This document shows, piece after piece, positions 33,098 to 40,387 of a stretch of DNA of 40,818 bases. The notes under the pieces are model-generated. The model was not told the origin of the DNA, searched no databases, and was given only the letters and a program-made list of their open reading frames with translations. Both the position numbers and the translations under genes were made by a program. The stretch covers positions 1 through 40,818 of the forward strand of contig CAZPLR010000014.1 in assembly GCA_964587555.1 (NCBI GenBank), in the 5' to 3' direction. Every line of letters begins with the position of its first letter. The stretch's first letter is position 1. The DNA is from JAHHTP01 sp964587555. GTDB lineage: Bacteria > Bacillota > Clostridia > Oscillospirales > Ruminococcaceae.

Positions 33098-33940
33098 ATG
33101 AAACTAACCTATTACGGTACTGCTGCCGCGGAGGGCTGGCCGGCGCTTTGGTGCAATTGCCCGTCCTGCGTGACCGCACGCAGACGCGGCGGAAAGGATA
33201 TCCGCACCCGCAGCCAATCGCTGGTCAACGACGACCTGCTCATCGACTTCCCACCGGACACCTACCTGCATGTTTTAAACTACGGGCTTGACTTAGATAA
33301 GGTGAAAAACGTGCTGATCACCCACAGTCACGAGGATCACCTGCTTGCCAGCGAGTTTGCCTACCGTGCAAACGGCTTCTGCGCCGTACATGAGGACTTT
33401 GTGCTTGAGGTTTATGGCAATCGCTTTGTCATCCAGATGATAAACGATTATCTGGGAGAAACACAGCAGAACGAGATGCTTGCTCCGCACGTTCAGTTTC
33501 ACGAGCTGACCGAATTTTGCCGCTATGAGATCGGCGGATATCAGGTGCATCCAATGCTTGCCGATCACAAAAAAGGAGAAAACTGCTTTATCTACGCAAT
33601 TGTCTGCCCAGACGGGAAACAGCTTTTATACGCGCACGACACCGGCTATTTCCCGCGTGAAACGTGGGACTACATCACCGAAAACGGGTTTGTATTCGAT
33701 ATTGCGAGCTTAGACTGCACGGGCGGTATATTGCAGAGCTGGTGCAACCACATGGCGTTCGATTCCACTGCGGCGGTTGCGGACCGCCTGCGCATCACCG
33801 GGCATTTAAAACCGGAAAGCAAGCTAATCTGGAATCATTTTTCTCATAACTGCAAGGTTTTGGGACATGAGGAAATGCTTGGATACGGAGAAAAATACGG
33901 GTTTGACGTTTCGTACGATGGAAAAACGGTCGAAGCCTGA
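33098..33940 (+). CDS. MBL-fold metallo-hydrolase (PhnP-like)
   Basis: A 280-residue metallo-beta-lactamase-fold protein, cytoplasmic. The metal-binding HSHEDH motif is at about residues 77-82, a further His at DHKK (~158), an Asp in YAHDTGYF (~180), and a late His in WNHFSHN. The opening TYYGTAAAEGWPALWCNC with a Cys-x-Cys-x-x-Cys group (CNCPSC) resembles the zinc-finger start of PhnP-type phosphodiesterases. The substrate is unknown; cyclic phosphodiesters or RNA ends are typical for the family. The ATG at 33098 lies 8 bp after GGAGG; two earlier ATGs overlap that site. It lies between murC and nagB with no obvious operon link. Confidence 0.85.
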   Translation: MKLTYYGTAAAEGWPALWCNCPSCVTARRRGGKDIRTRSQSLVNDDLLIDFPPDTYLHVLNYGLDLDKVKNVLITHSHEDHLLASEFAYRANGFCAVHEDFVLEVYGNRFVIQMINDYLGETQQNEMLAPHVQFHELTEFCRYEIGGYQVHPMLADHKKGENCFIYAIVCPDGKQLLYAHDTGYFPRETWDYITENGFVFDIASLDCTGGILQSWCNHMAFDSTAAVADRLRITGHLKPESKLIWNHFSHNCKVLGHEEMLGYGEKYGFDVSYDGKTVEA

Positions 33941-33982
33941 TTCTCCTGTTCCCGATAAATGCGAAAATATGTCATTTGCCAC

Positions 33983-34011
33983 TGGACAGCCTTTTCCGGT
34001 TGTGCTATAAT
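33983..34011 (+). promoter_or_regulatory. Sigma-A promoter of nagB
   Basis: TGGACA (33983-33988), a 17-bp spacer and perfect TATAAT (34006-34011), with an extended TGC in front of the -10. Confidence 0.78.
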
Positions 34012-34080
34012 AGAAGTATCAAAGCATGACGGCAAAATGGAAATCCGCGACGCCGTCAAAAGAAAGGAAGAATATCCATT

Positions 34081-34839
34081 ATGAAAATCATTCGTGCAAA
34101 GGATTACGCTGAATTAAGCCAGAAGGCCGCAAACATCATCGCCGCCCAGATCATCAATAAGCCGGACTGCGTTTTGGGTCTTGCAACCGGTTCGTCTCCG
34201 ATCGGCTTATACAAAGAGCTGATTAAGAAATATGAAAACGGCGATATCAGCTTTGCGAAGGTTCACACCATCAATCTTGATGAATATCGCGGCATTACCA
34301 AGGACAACGACCAGTCCTACTACTACTTTATGAACGACAATTTATTCTCCCATGTCGACATCAAGCCGGAAAACACCAACATCCCGAACGGCGAGAATCC
34401 GGACGCGGCTGCCGAATGCGCAAGATACGACGCGGTGATCGACAGCTTCGGCGGTGCGGATATCCAACTGCTGGGTATCGGTCACGACGGTCATATCGGC
34501 TTCAACGAGCCGTCCGACCACTTTGAAAAAGGCACCAACTGCGTTGACCTGACCCAGATGACGATTGAGGCTAACGCACGCTTCTTTGCTTCGATCGATG
34601 ATGTTCCAAAACAGGCTTACACAATGGGCTGCGGCTCGATCATGAAGGCTAAAACCGTTCTGCTTATCGCCAATGGCAAAGCAAAGGCGGAGATCATTTA
34701 CAAAGCGGCTTGCGGTGAGGTTACTCCGCAGGTTCCTGCATCCATTTTACAGATGCATCCGAACGCGATCTTTGTCTGTGACGATGAGGCGCTGTCGGTT
34801 GTCGCTGAAAAGTGCCCGGAGGCTATCTCTGAGTTCTAA
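34081..34839 (+). CDS. nagB: Glucosamine-6-phosphate deaminase
   Basis: Converts glucosamine-6-phosphate to fructose-6-phosphate and ammonia, feeding amino sugars into glycolysis. The 252-residue protein shows GLATGSSPIGLYKELI (phosphate loop), the catalytic NLDEYRGI, and the active-site GIGHDGHIGFNEPSD. QAYTMGCGSIMKAK and a C-terminal PASILQMHPN follow. Length fits the short Firmicutes NagB without an allosteric tail. AGAAAGGAAG precedes the ATG. No nagA, glmS or NagR gene is adjacent, but a hexosaminidase gene lies 3.6 kb away. The unit is bounded by its own promoter and terminator. Confidence 0.97.
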   Translation: MKIIRAKDYAELSQKAANIIAAQIINKPDCVLGLATGSSPIGLYKELIKKYENGDISFAKVHTINLDEYRGITKDNDQSYYYFMNDNLFSHVDIKPENTNIPNGENPDAAAECARYDAVIDSFGGADIQLLGIGHDGHIGFNEPSDHFEKGTNCVDLTQMTIEANARFFASIDDVPKQAYTMGCGSIMKAKTVLLIANGKAKAEIIYKAACGEVTPQVPASILQMHPNAIFVCDDEALSVVAEKCPEAISEF

Positions 34840-34861
34840 TCAACATAGCTGCATAATGCAC

Positions 34862-34896
34862 AGCGGGTCGGAGTTTTTCTCCGACCCGCTTTTTTC
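34862..34896. terminator. Bidirectional terminator between nagB and the flippase gene
   Basis: AGCGGGTCGGAG (34862-34873) pairs perfectly with CTCCGACCCGCT (34879-34890) around five T. TTTTTT follows on the plus strand. It serves the convergent flippase gene as well. Confidence 0.92.
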
Positions 34897-34901
34897 GTCC
34901 G

Positions 34902-36371
34902 CTATCCCGCTCTATGGAGCAACTTACGCAAAAGCGCCTTTCCCTGCTTTTTCAGATACGGCAGACTCTCAAACCGAAACAGCCTCGCGCCGAGATAATA
35001 AAACAGAATCCCGCCGAAAACCTGCAAAAACAGCGTCGGCAGATTGCCAAACCCCAATAATGTGACGCACCACACCGCCGCAGCCATCGTCGCCGCAAGA
35101 CAGAACGCCGGAAGCAGATCGCGTGCCTGCTCACGATAGCCATAGCCCAGCAGCCTTTTACACGGCACTGCGTTGATAAACAGGATCAGCACCGAGCTAA
35201 GCGCCTTAGCAAACAGCAGCGCGTGGATGCCAAACGGCAGGCTAAGTAAAAACAGCGCCAGTCCCAACCCCTTTTTGAGTATCTCGACCCGCAGGGAAAC
35301 GTCGCTGCGCCCCATTGCGCTGATCGCCAGCTGATTAATCGCATGAATCGGAGCAAACGCGAAAAAAAAGCTGCAATATTGTAAAAAGATTACGCTGTCC
35401 AGCCATTTATCGGTCAAAAGCAGCAGCGTCAGCGGCTTTGCCGCCGCAGCGATACCGAACATCAGCGGGAAAAAGAGGAACGCCGTCGTTTTCACACATC
35501 TGCGCTGCATTGCGTTCAGCCGTGCCAGATTGGATTGCTCCTTAGAAAACGCCGAAAACAGCACGCTCTGCATCGAGGAAACCGCATTGGAGGTGATGAC
35601 GTTCGGTATGATATCCCCGCGATCATAATACCCCTGCTGAACAGTGCCGAACCGCTTACCAATCAAAATAGGATATAGGCTGTTATACAGGTTATCGAGC
35701 ATCGTCGTAAGCAGCAGCTTCCAGCCGTAGCTGATCAGCCCCTTCAGGCGCGCAAACGAAAAACACCTGCTCGGACGCCACTTGACCGTAAACCATAGGA
35801 TCGCCGTATCGCAGATCAGGTTGCTCAGCTCCTGCCAGACCAGCGCCCAAACGCCCTTTCCCATAACGGCAAGCACAAGCCCAACGCCGGCAGATAAAGC
35901 CGTGCCGATGATGGTCGAGAAGAAAAACCGCTTGAATTGCATTCCACGAGATACAAACGCCTGCTGTACGCAGTTGACCGCCCCAATCGGGAGAGTAAGC
36001 GCCATCACGCGGAAAACCGGAGTCAAAAGCGGCTCGTCATACCAGCCCGCAAGGAGCGGCGCGATCAAAAACAATCCGGCATACAGCAAAAGCCCCAGCG
36101 CGATTTGAAAATAAAACACACTTGAAAAATCCAACTGATCCGCATTCTTTTTCTGAACCAGCGAGTTGCCAAGCCCGTTGTAGATTACCGCTTTAATCAC
36201 AACCAGAAACACCTTCGCGACACTGACGATGCCGTAAGCCTCCGGCAGCAGGATTCTGGCAAGCACCAGCGAAACGACAAACGAAACGCCCTGCGCCGCA
36301 AATCGCTCCGAAAAACGCCAGATCAGCCCAGATATCACGCTCCATTTCGAAGCGCTTGCCTTTTCCTTCAT
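34902..36371 (-). CDS. MOP-superfamily polysaccharide flippase
   Basis: A 489-residue integral membrane protein with about 14 hydrophobic segments, of the oligosaccharide flippase (Wzx/WzxC, RfbX) type, which moves lipid-linked glycans across the membrane. The opening SGLIWRFSERFAAQGVSFVV, then LARILLPEAYGIVSVAKVFL and the central GYYDRGDIIPNVITSN are typical of WzxC-like members. No glycosyltransferase gene is adjacent, so the cargo is unknown. I started at the ATG at 36371 with GGGGAG upstream; the open frame beyond would run into the promoter. A consensus promoter at 36460-36488 drives it, back to back with the DUF308 gene. Confidence 0.88.
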   Translation of the reverse strand: MKEKASASKWSVISGLIWRFSERFAAQGVSFVVSLVLARILLPEAYGIVSVAKVFLVVIKAVIYNGLGNSLVQKKNADQLDFSSVFYFQIALGLLLYAGLFLIAPLLAGWYDEPLLTPVFRVMALTLPIGAVNCVQQAFVSRGMQFKRFFFSTIIGTALSAGVGLVLAVMGKGVWALVWQELSNLICDTAILWFTVKWRPSRCFSFARLKGLISYGWKLLLTTMLDNLYNSLYPILIGKRFGTVQQGYYDRGDIIPNVITSNAVSSMQSVLFSAFSKEQSNLARLNAMQRRCVKTTAFLFFPLMFGIAAAAKPLTLLLLTDKWLDSVIFLQYCSFFFAFAPIHAINQLAISAMGRSDVSLRVEILKKGLGLALFLLSLPFGIHALLFAKALSSVLILFINAVPCKRLLGYGYREQARDLLPAFCLAATMAAAVWCVTLLGFGNLPTLFLQVFGGILFYYLGARLFRFESLPYLKKQGKALLRKLLHRAG

Positions 36372-36438
36372 GCTCTCCCCACCTTTTGAAAAAAACACCT
36401 GTTTTCGCCAGTTTCCCACAAAAAGACAAAACTGCCTA

Positions 36439-36467
36439 TTGCAAAATCTGCATATGACTATTATAAT
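36439..36467 (+). promoter_or_regulatory. Promoter of the DUF308 gene (plus half of a shared pair)
   Basis: TTGCAA (36439-36444), a 17-bp spacer and TATAAT (36462-36467). The -10 overlaps by four bases the -10 of the opposing promoter, inside the palindrome TATTATAATA. Confidence 0.8.
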
Positions 36468-36488
36468 AGAGAAAAGAAGCGCTGTCAA
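36460..36488 (-). promoter_or_regulatory. Promoter of the flippase gene (minus half of a shared pair)
   Basis: On the minus strand a perfect TTGACA (36483-36488), a 17-bp spacer and perfect TATAAT (36460-36465). Confidence 0.85.
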
Positions 36489-36503
36489 GCACACCCTTGA
36501 CAG
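36482..36503. repeat. Inverted repeat over the flippase -35 box
   Basis: CTGTCAAG (36482-36489) and CTTGACAG (36496-36503) are perfect inverted copies, 6 bp apart. They cover the minus-strand -35 and the early transcribed region of the plus promoter, a fitting position for an operator or for a leader hairpin. Confidence 0.55.
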
Positions 36504-36520
36504 CCAAAAGGAGGAATACT

Positions 36521-37081
36521 ATGAAATTCTTAAAGGAAAACGGTGTGCGCATCGTGCTGCTGCTTGCCGAGCTTGCGATCGGCATACTGCTGCTGATTGA
36601 TCCGGTAGGCTTTACAACCGTAATACTCACTGCCTTGGGAGCGGTGATCGCAGTGCTGGGCGTGATCTTCATCATCGCCTATTTCAGAAGCACGCCACAG
36701 GTCGGCGCGGCACAGCAGAATCTGGCAAAGGGCACGCTCTGCCTAATCATTGGGCTGTTCTGTGCGTTTAACGTAACATGGTTGATTGCAACCTTCCCGC
36801 TTTTGACCATCCTATATGGCATAGCGACCCTGATTTCCGGCGTGGTCAAAATGCAGATGACCTTTGACCTGATGCGCCTGAAAAAAGGAAGCTGGCTCTG
36901 GTGCGCGATCGCAGCGCTTTTAACTCTGATCTGTGCGATTATCATTCTATGCAATCCGTTCACAGCGACAGCTGCACTGTGGACCTTTGTCGCAATTTCG
37001 CTGATCGCGGAGGCGGCGGTCGACCTTGTCGCACTGTGCATCCTGAAATGGAAAAGCCGGAACAACAAGAATTACGTCTAA
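36521..37081 (+). CDS. DUF308/HdeD-like membrane protein
   Basis: A 186-residue membrane protein with six hydrophobic segments, arranged in repeated pairs (VRIVLLLAELAIGILLLIDP, then AVIAVLGVIFIIAYF, then LCLIIGLFCAF, and so on). This fits DUF308, the family of E. coli HdeD, whose molecular function is not established but which is often stress-linked. The C-terminus is short and basic (KWKSRNNKNYV). AGGAGG lies 6 bp before the ATG at 36521; an in-frame ATG eight codons earlier is inside the leader inverted repeat. Divergent from the flippase gene. Confidence 0.88.
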   Translation: MKFLKENGVRIVLLLAELAIGILLLIDPVGFTTVILTALGAVIAVLGVIFIIAYFRSTPQVGAAQQNLAKGTLCLIIGLFCAFNVTWLIATFPLLTILYGIATLISGVVKMQMTFDLMRLKKGSWLWCAIAALLTLICAIIILCNPFTATAALWTFVAISLIAEAAVDLVALCILKWKSRNNKNYV

Positions 37082-37125
37082 GCGCAAGCGTTTCCCAAAA
37101 ATCGCAAAGCTCCATCAAACGGTAA

Positions 37126-37166
37126 GGATTCCGCAGGCTCATTTGACCTGCGGAATCCGCTTTTAC
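37126..37166 (+). terminator. Terminator of the DUF308 gene
   Basis: GGATTCCGCAGG (37126-37137) pairs perfectly with CCTGCGGAATCC (37147-37158), followed by GCTTTTACTTTA. Confidence 0.85.
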
Positions 37167-37190
37167 TTTATGAGGAAAGACCTCAGCCTA

Positions 37191-37462
37191 TTACAAGGCG
37201 AATTCCTCGTTGAAACCGCCGTCCGTCTCTCTGCTGACGGCGGAATCGTCAAGAGGCATCCCGCAGCATTGGCAGATAAGCTGCCTAGGCGAACCAAGAA
37301 GCGTATTGATCGAAACATCAAACAGCGTTTCGGTATTCGGAACGTTTCGCCCGTTTCCCGGCGCGATACCGCTTGCCGGGTTACATAGACTTTCCCTGCA
37401 AGCACATCCTGAGACAATCCTTTTTCGGTTCGAAGCTTCAAAATAACATCCTTTGTTTCCAT
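37191..37462 (-). pseudogene. Frameshifted XRE-type HTH regulator with zinc ribbon
   Basis: The first ~36 codons from the ATG at 37462 encode an XRE helix-turn-helix (ILKLRTEKGLSQDVLAGKVY, VTRQAVSR). Around 37350 the homologous sequence jumps to another frame and continues VPNTETLFDVSINTLLGSPR, then ICQCCGMPLDD and FNEEFAL before TAA at 37191. This fits loss of one G where ACGGTTCCG would be expected (ACGTTCCG is present). The intact family I recall has a few more residues after NTETL and a second cysteine pair after FNEEY, both missing here. So the gene carries a frameshift, an internal deletion and a truncated zinc ribbon. The ribosome site AGGCGGTGA is intact. Confidence 0.82.
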
Positions 37463-37560
37463 ATAATCACCGCCTTGCATCCGCTATATCATTCCCTCTT
37501 TCAAATGGCAAGCAACGCGCTGCTGCCCCCTTTTTTTCAACAAACCGTAATCATACAGAT

Positions 37561-37601
37561 ACGGCGTCCGCTGAAGGCAGTTCCCTCTCAGCAGACGCCG
37601 T
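37561..37601 (-). terminator. Hairpin downstream of bioY
   Basis: ACGGCGTCCGCTGA (37561-37574) pairs with TCAGCAGACGCCGT (37588-37601) with one mismatch. It lies 17 bp past the bioY stop on the minus strand. The following ATCTGTATGATT is only weakly T-rich, so termination strength is uncertain. Confidence 0.55.
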
Positions 37602-37617
37602 CCTTAGCATCATCAGA

Positions 37618-38199
37618 TTATATTTCGATCAGCTTTGCTTTAACCAGTGCAGAGCGCAAAAGCGTTCCTAAAATTACGGCAAGCGCAATCTTGACGCCGT
37701 CACCCGGTAAAAACGGAATTACGCATCCAGAAAGCGCCGGAACAAACGCCGTTTCGGTAGAAATCATGTACCACACGGTGCCAAACAGGTATAATACCGC
37801 AGTCGCAGCGATCATCCCGATGATATGCAGCCAGTATTTCTTCGGAAATTTCCAGTCGATTAGCGAACAGATAAATGCCAAAAACAGGTAGCCGATCAAA
37901 TATCCGCCGGTCGGTCCCAGCATCTTGCCCAGCCCGCCAGCCGCACCGGAAAATACCGGCAGCCCCACCGCGCCAAGCAACAGGTAAACCGCAACGCCGA
38001 GCGTACATTCCAGCGGCGGCAGCAGATACGCAAACAGATAGATGACAAAGGTCGCAATTGAGATCGGTACGAGCGTCGTGCCCAATGGGATCGCAAACGG
38101 CGCTAAGATACATTCCACCGCCGCAAACAGCGCGATGACTGCAAGCTGCTTGACCGACAGTTTTTTCCCGAATACCTTCGGGGTCTTTTCATTTGACAT
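37618..38199 (-). CDS. bioY: Biotin transporter BioY (ECF substrate-binding subunit)
   Basis: The membrane S-component that captures biotin and works with a shared ECF energising module, which is not encoded nearby. The 193-residue protein has six hydrophobic segments and the family signatures AVYLLLGAVGLPVFSG, GGLGKMLGPTGGYLIGYLF and a C-terminal PGDGVKIALAVILG. AAGGAG lies 9 bp before the ATG. The promoter is covered by a perfect BirA-type operator, so the gene should be shut off when biotin is plentiful. A single-gene unit without biotin synthesis genes fits a biotin scavenger. Confidence 0.97.
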   Translation of the reverse strand: MSNEKTPKVFGKKLSVKQLAVIALFAAVECILAPFAIPLGTTLVPISIATFVIYLFAYLLPPLECTLGVAVYLLLGAVGLPVFSGAAGGLGKMLGPTGGYLIGYLFLAFICSLIDWKFPKKYWLHIIGMIAATAVLYLFGTVWYMISTETAFVPALSGCVIPFLPGDGVKIALAVILGTLLRSALVKAKLIEI

Positions 38200-38262
38200 A
38201 GATATGTTCTCCTTCCAAATTCCTTTCCTCTTGCTTCTGCATCGGAAAAAGGATTCCTTTTA

Positions 38263-38295
38263 TTGTTAACCTTATTATACCATATTGGTTAACAA
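38263..38295. promoter_or_regulatory. BirA biotin-repressor operator
   Basis: TTGTTAACC (38263-38271) and GGTTAACAA (38287-38295) are perfect inverted 9-mers separated by 15 bp, matching the known BirA box of Firmicutes. It covers the -10, the start region and most of the spacer of the bioY promoter. Confidence 0.92.
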
Positions 38296-38302
38296 GTTGC
38301 AA
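38274..38302 (-). promoter_or_regulatory. Sigma-A promoter of bioY
   Basis: On the minus strand, TTGCAA (38297-38302), a 17-bp spacer and perfect TATAAT (38274-38279). The leader to bioY is about 70 nt. Confidence 0.85.
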
Positions 38303-38341
38303 GCCCTTTTTTTTCAAAGAAAGTAAAATCAGAAAAAAGCG

Positions 38342-38370
38342 TTGCAGGCGCGTAAAAAGTATGCTATAAT
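38342..38370 (+). promoter_or_regulatory. Sigma-A promoter of the GH20 gene
   Basis: TTGCAG (38342-38347), a 17-bp spacer and perfect TATAAT (38365-38370) with extended TGC. It is divergent from the bioY promoter and lies about 45 bp outside the BirA box. Confidence 0.82.
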
Positions 38371-38436
38371 AAAAATCAAATACGATCTTTATCATAGCCA
38401 GAGAAAGACCGGATAAAACCGAGAGAGGAAAGAAAC

Positions 38437-40338
38437 ATGAGGCTGAATTTAGAAAAATTAGCTCCGAAATATCGTGCGATGGTGAACGAATTATCGGTGC
38501 TGCTGCCGGTGGAGGACGACAAGACCGCATCGGTTTTAACCGTAGAAAAGGCGGCTGCGCAGACCCTGCAGGTAAGCTTTGAAGAGGATGCGGTTGTAAT
38601 CGCAATCGCGGAGGATTTCATGTTTGCCCGCGCGCTGGGACTCGTTGCACAGCACTTAGAGAAGAAAACGCGGATCAGCGAAAAGATGATCTATCCGCAG
38701 CTGGAGGCGATGATCGACGCATCGCGCAACGCGGTGATGCATTACGACAGCTTTTGCCGGATGGTGCGGTACTTTGCGCTAATGGGCTACAGCGGAATAC
38801 AGATGTACACCGAGGACACCTATGAGGTTGAGGGCTATCCATATTTTGGCTATATGCGCGGCAGATACACCAAAGCGGAGCTGAAACAAATGGATGACTA
38901 CTGCGCATTATTTGGAATGGAGCTGATCCCGTGCATCCAGACGCTTGCGCACCTAGGGAAGACAATGCGCTGGGCGGAATACGCCGATTACACCGACTTT
39001 GACGACATTTTGCTGGTCGACGACGAGCGCACCTATGCGTTAATTGAGGCGATGATCCGTTCGATGTCACAGTCGCTGCGCAGCCGCAGGATTAACATCG
39101 GTATGGACGAAGCGCATATGCTGGGACTTGGAAAATACCGCGACCAACACGGCGAGATTGACCGGATGGATTTAATGCTGCGTCATTTTAACCGCGTTAA
39201 AGGCATTTGTGACAAATACGGCTACCGCGCAATGATGTGGAGCGATATGTTCTTCCGCATCCTGAACAACGATCAATATGAGAGCAACGTTGAAATTTCC
39301 CCGGAAAAAGCCGCGCTGATTCCAAAGGATGTAGACCTAGTCTACTGGAACTACTATTCTACCGACCGCAGTATCTACGAAAAAATGCTGGAAGCGCACC
39401 AAAAAATGAGTCCGAATATCTCGTTTGCAAGCGGCGCATGGCGCTGGTCGGGTTTTGGTCCGCACAACAGCTTCAGCTATGCTGCAAGCATCCCGGCGCA
39501 TGAAAGCTGCAAGCAGTATAACATCAAGCAGATGCTTGTTACAAGCTGGGGCGACGATGGCGGCGAGGCCTCCACCTTCTCGGTTCTGCCCTCCTTCCTG
39601 CTTTGGGCGGAATGCGACTATGAGGACAATTACTCTAAGGAGCATCTGGCGGCGCGCTTTGCAATCTGTACGGGCGGCGAGAGCCTTTCCGATTTTGCGG
39701 CGATGGATCTGCTAACCGATACGCCGGAAAATCCAACGCCTTCGAACGAATTCTGCGGCGCATCTCCAAGCAAGCAGCTATTATATCAAGACGTACTCTG
39801 CGGATTATTCGACCGGCATGTTACCGCGCGCACCGCTCCGCATTACTTCGAAACCGCAAAAAAACTGCATGAAGGGGAAAAACGCAGCCCGCAGCTTGGC
39901 TATGTTTATGCCCCGCTTGCACTGCTGGCTGAAATCTGCGGCTGCAAGGCAGAGCTTGCGCTGAGCCTGCGCAAAGCCTACCGCGCAAAAGAAGCCGATA
40001 AGCTCGCCGATATCGCAAATATCGCGCTGCCGCGGCTTTACACGCTGGAGGAAGAGTTTATCCGCGTCTATTCGGACAGTTGGCTGAAGGAAAACAAGGT
40101 GTTCGGGCTTGACCTATTTGATATCCGCATGGGCGGTCAGACCCAGCGCGTGCAGCGCGCCATCAGCCGCTTAAAGGCATACTTATGCGGCGCGCTTACA
40201 GTCATCCCGGAGCTGGAGGAGAATGTGCTTTACTACGACTGCCGTCCAGAGGGAGAATACGACGTCCTTGCAGTGAACGACTGCAACTGGATCAATCTCG
40301 CCACCGCCGCCGCCTCGCGCAATAACAAATCCTATTGA
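38437..40338 (+). CDS. Cytosolic GH20 beta-N-acetylhexosaminidase
   Basis: A 633-residue glycoside hydrolase family 20 enzyme that removes terminal N-acetylhexosamine by substrate-assisted catalysis. The catalytic pair is D224-E225 in INIGMDEAHMLG. Neighbouring family features are GYSGIQMYTEDTYEVEG, LIPCIQTLAHLG, WNYYSTDRSIY and SWGDDGGEAS. No signal peptide or surface anchor is seen, so it should act inside the cell on imported sugars, as in GcnA-type enzymes. Its product would feed NagB, encoded 3.6 kb upstream, after deacetylation by a NagA not in this window. GAGAGGAAAG precedes the ATG. Length fits GcnA relatives (about 627). Confidence 0.9.
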   Translation: MRLNLEKLAPKYRAMVNELSVLLPVEDDKTASVLTVEKAAAQTLQVSFEEDAVVIAIAEDFMFARALGLVAQHLEKKTRISEKMIYPQLEAMIDASRNAVMHYDSFCRMVRYFALMGYSGIQMYTEDTYEVEGYPYFGYMRGRYTKAELKQMDDYCALFGMELIPCIQTLAHLGKTMRWAEYADYTDFDDILLVDDERTYALIEAMIRSMSQSLRSRRINIGMDEAHMLGLGKYRDQHGEIDRMDLMLRHFNRVKGICDKYGYRAMMWSDMFFRILNNDQYESNVEISPEKAALIPKDVDLVYWNYYSTDRSIYEKMLEAHQKMSPNISFASGAWRWSGFGPHNSFSYAASIPAHESCKQYNIKQMLVTSWGDDGGEASTFSVLPSFLLWAECDYEDNYSKEHLAARFAICTGGESLSDFAAMDLLTDTPENPTPSNEFCGASPSKQLLYQDVLCGLFDRHVTARTAPHYFETAKKLHEGEKRSPQLGYVYAPLALLAEICGCKAELALSLRKAYRAKEADKLADIANIALPRLYTLEEEFIRVYSDSWLKENKVFGLDLFDIRMGGQTQRVQRAISRLKAYLCGALTVIPELEENVLYYDCRPEGEYDVLAVNDCNWINLATAAASRNNKSY

Positions 40339-40387
40339 TTGCTACAGAATAAAACGAAGCAGAGACCGGCAAGGGAGAGGCTGCATT

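Noticed and set aside
32832..33179. 115-residue minus-strand ORF between murC and the metallo-hydrolase gene
   Set aside because: It overlaps the start of the hydrolase gene, has low-complexity Phe/Arg stretches and lacks a ribosome site.
37163..37480. Intact 105-residue HTH protein
   Set aside because: After residue ~36 the frame stops resembling the family, while another frame continues the homologous sequence, so it is a frameshifted pseudogene.
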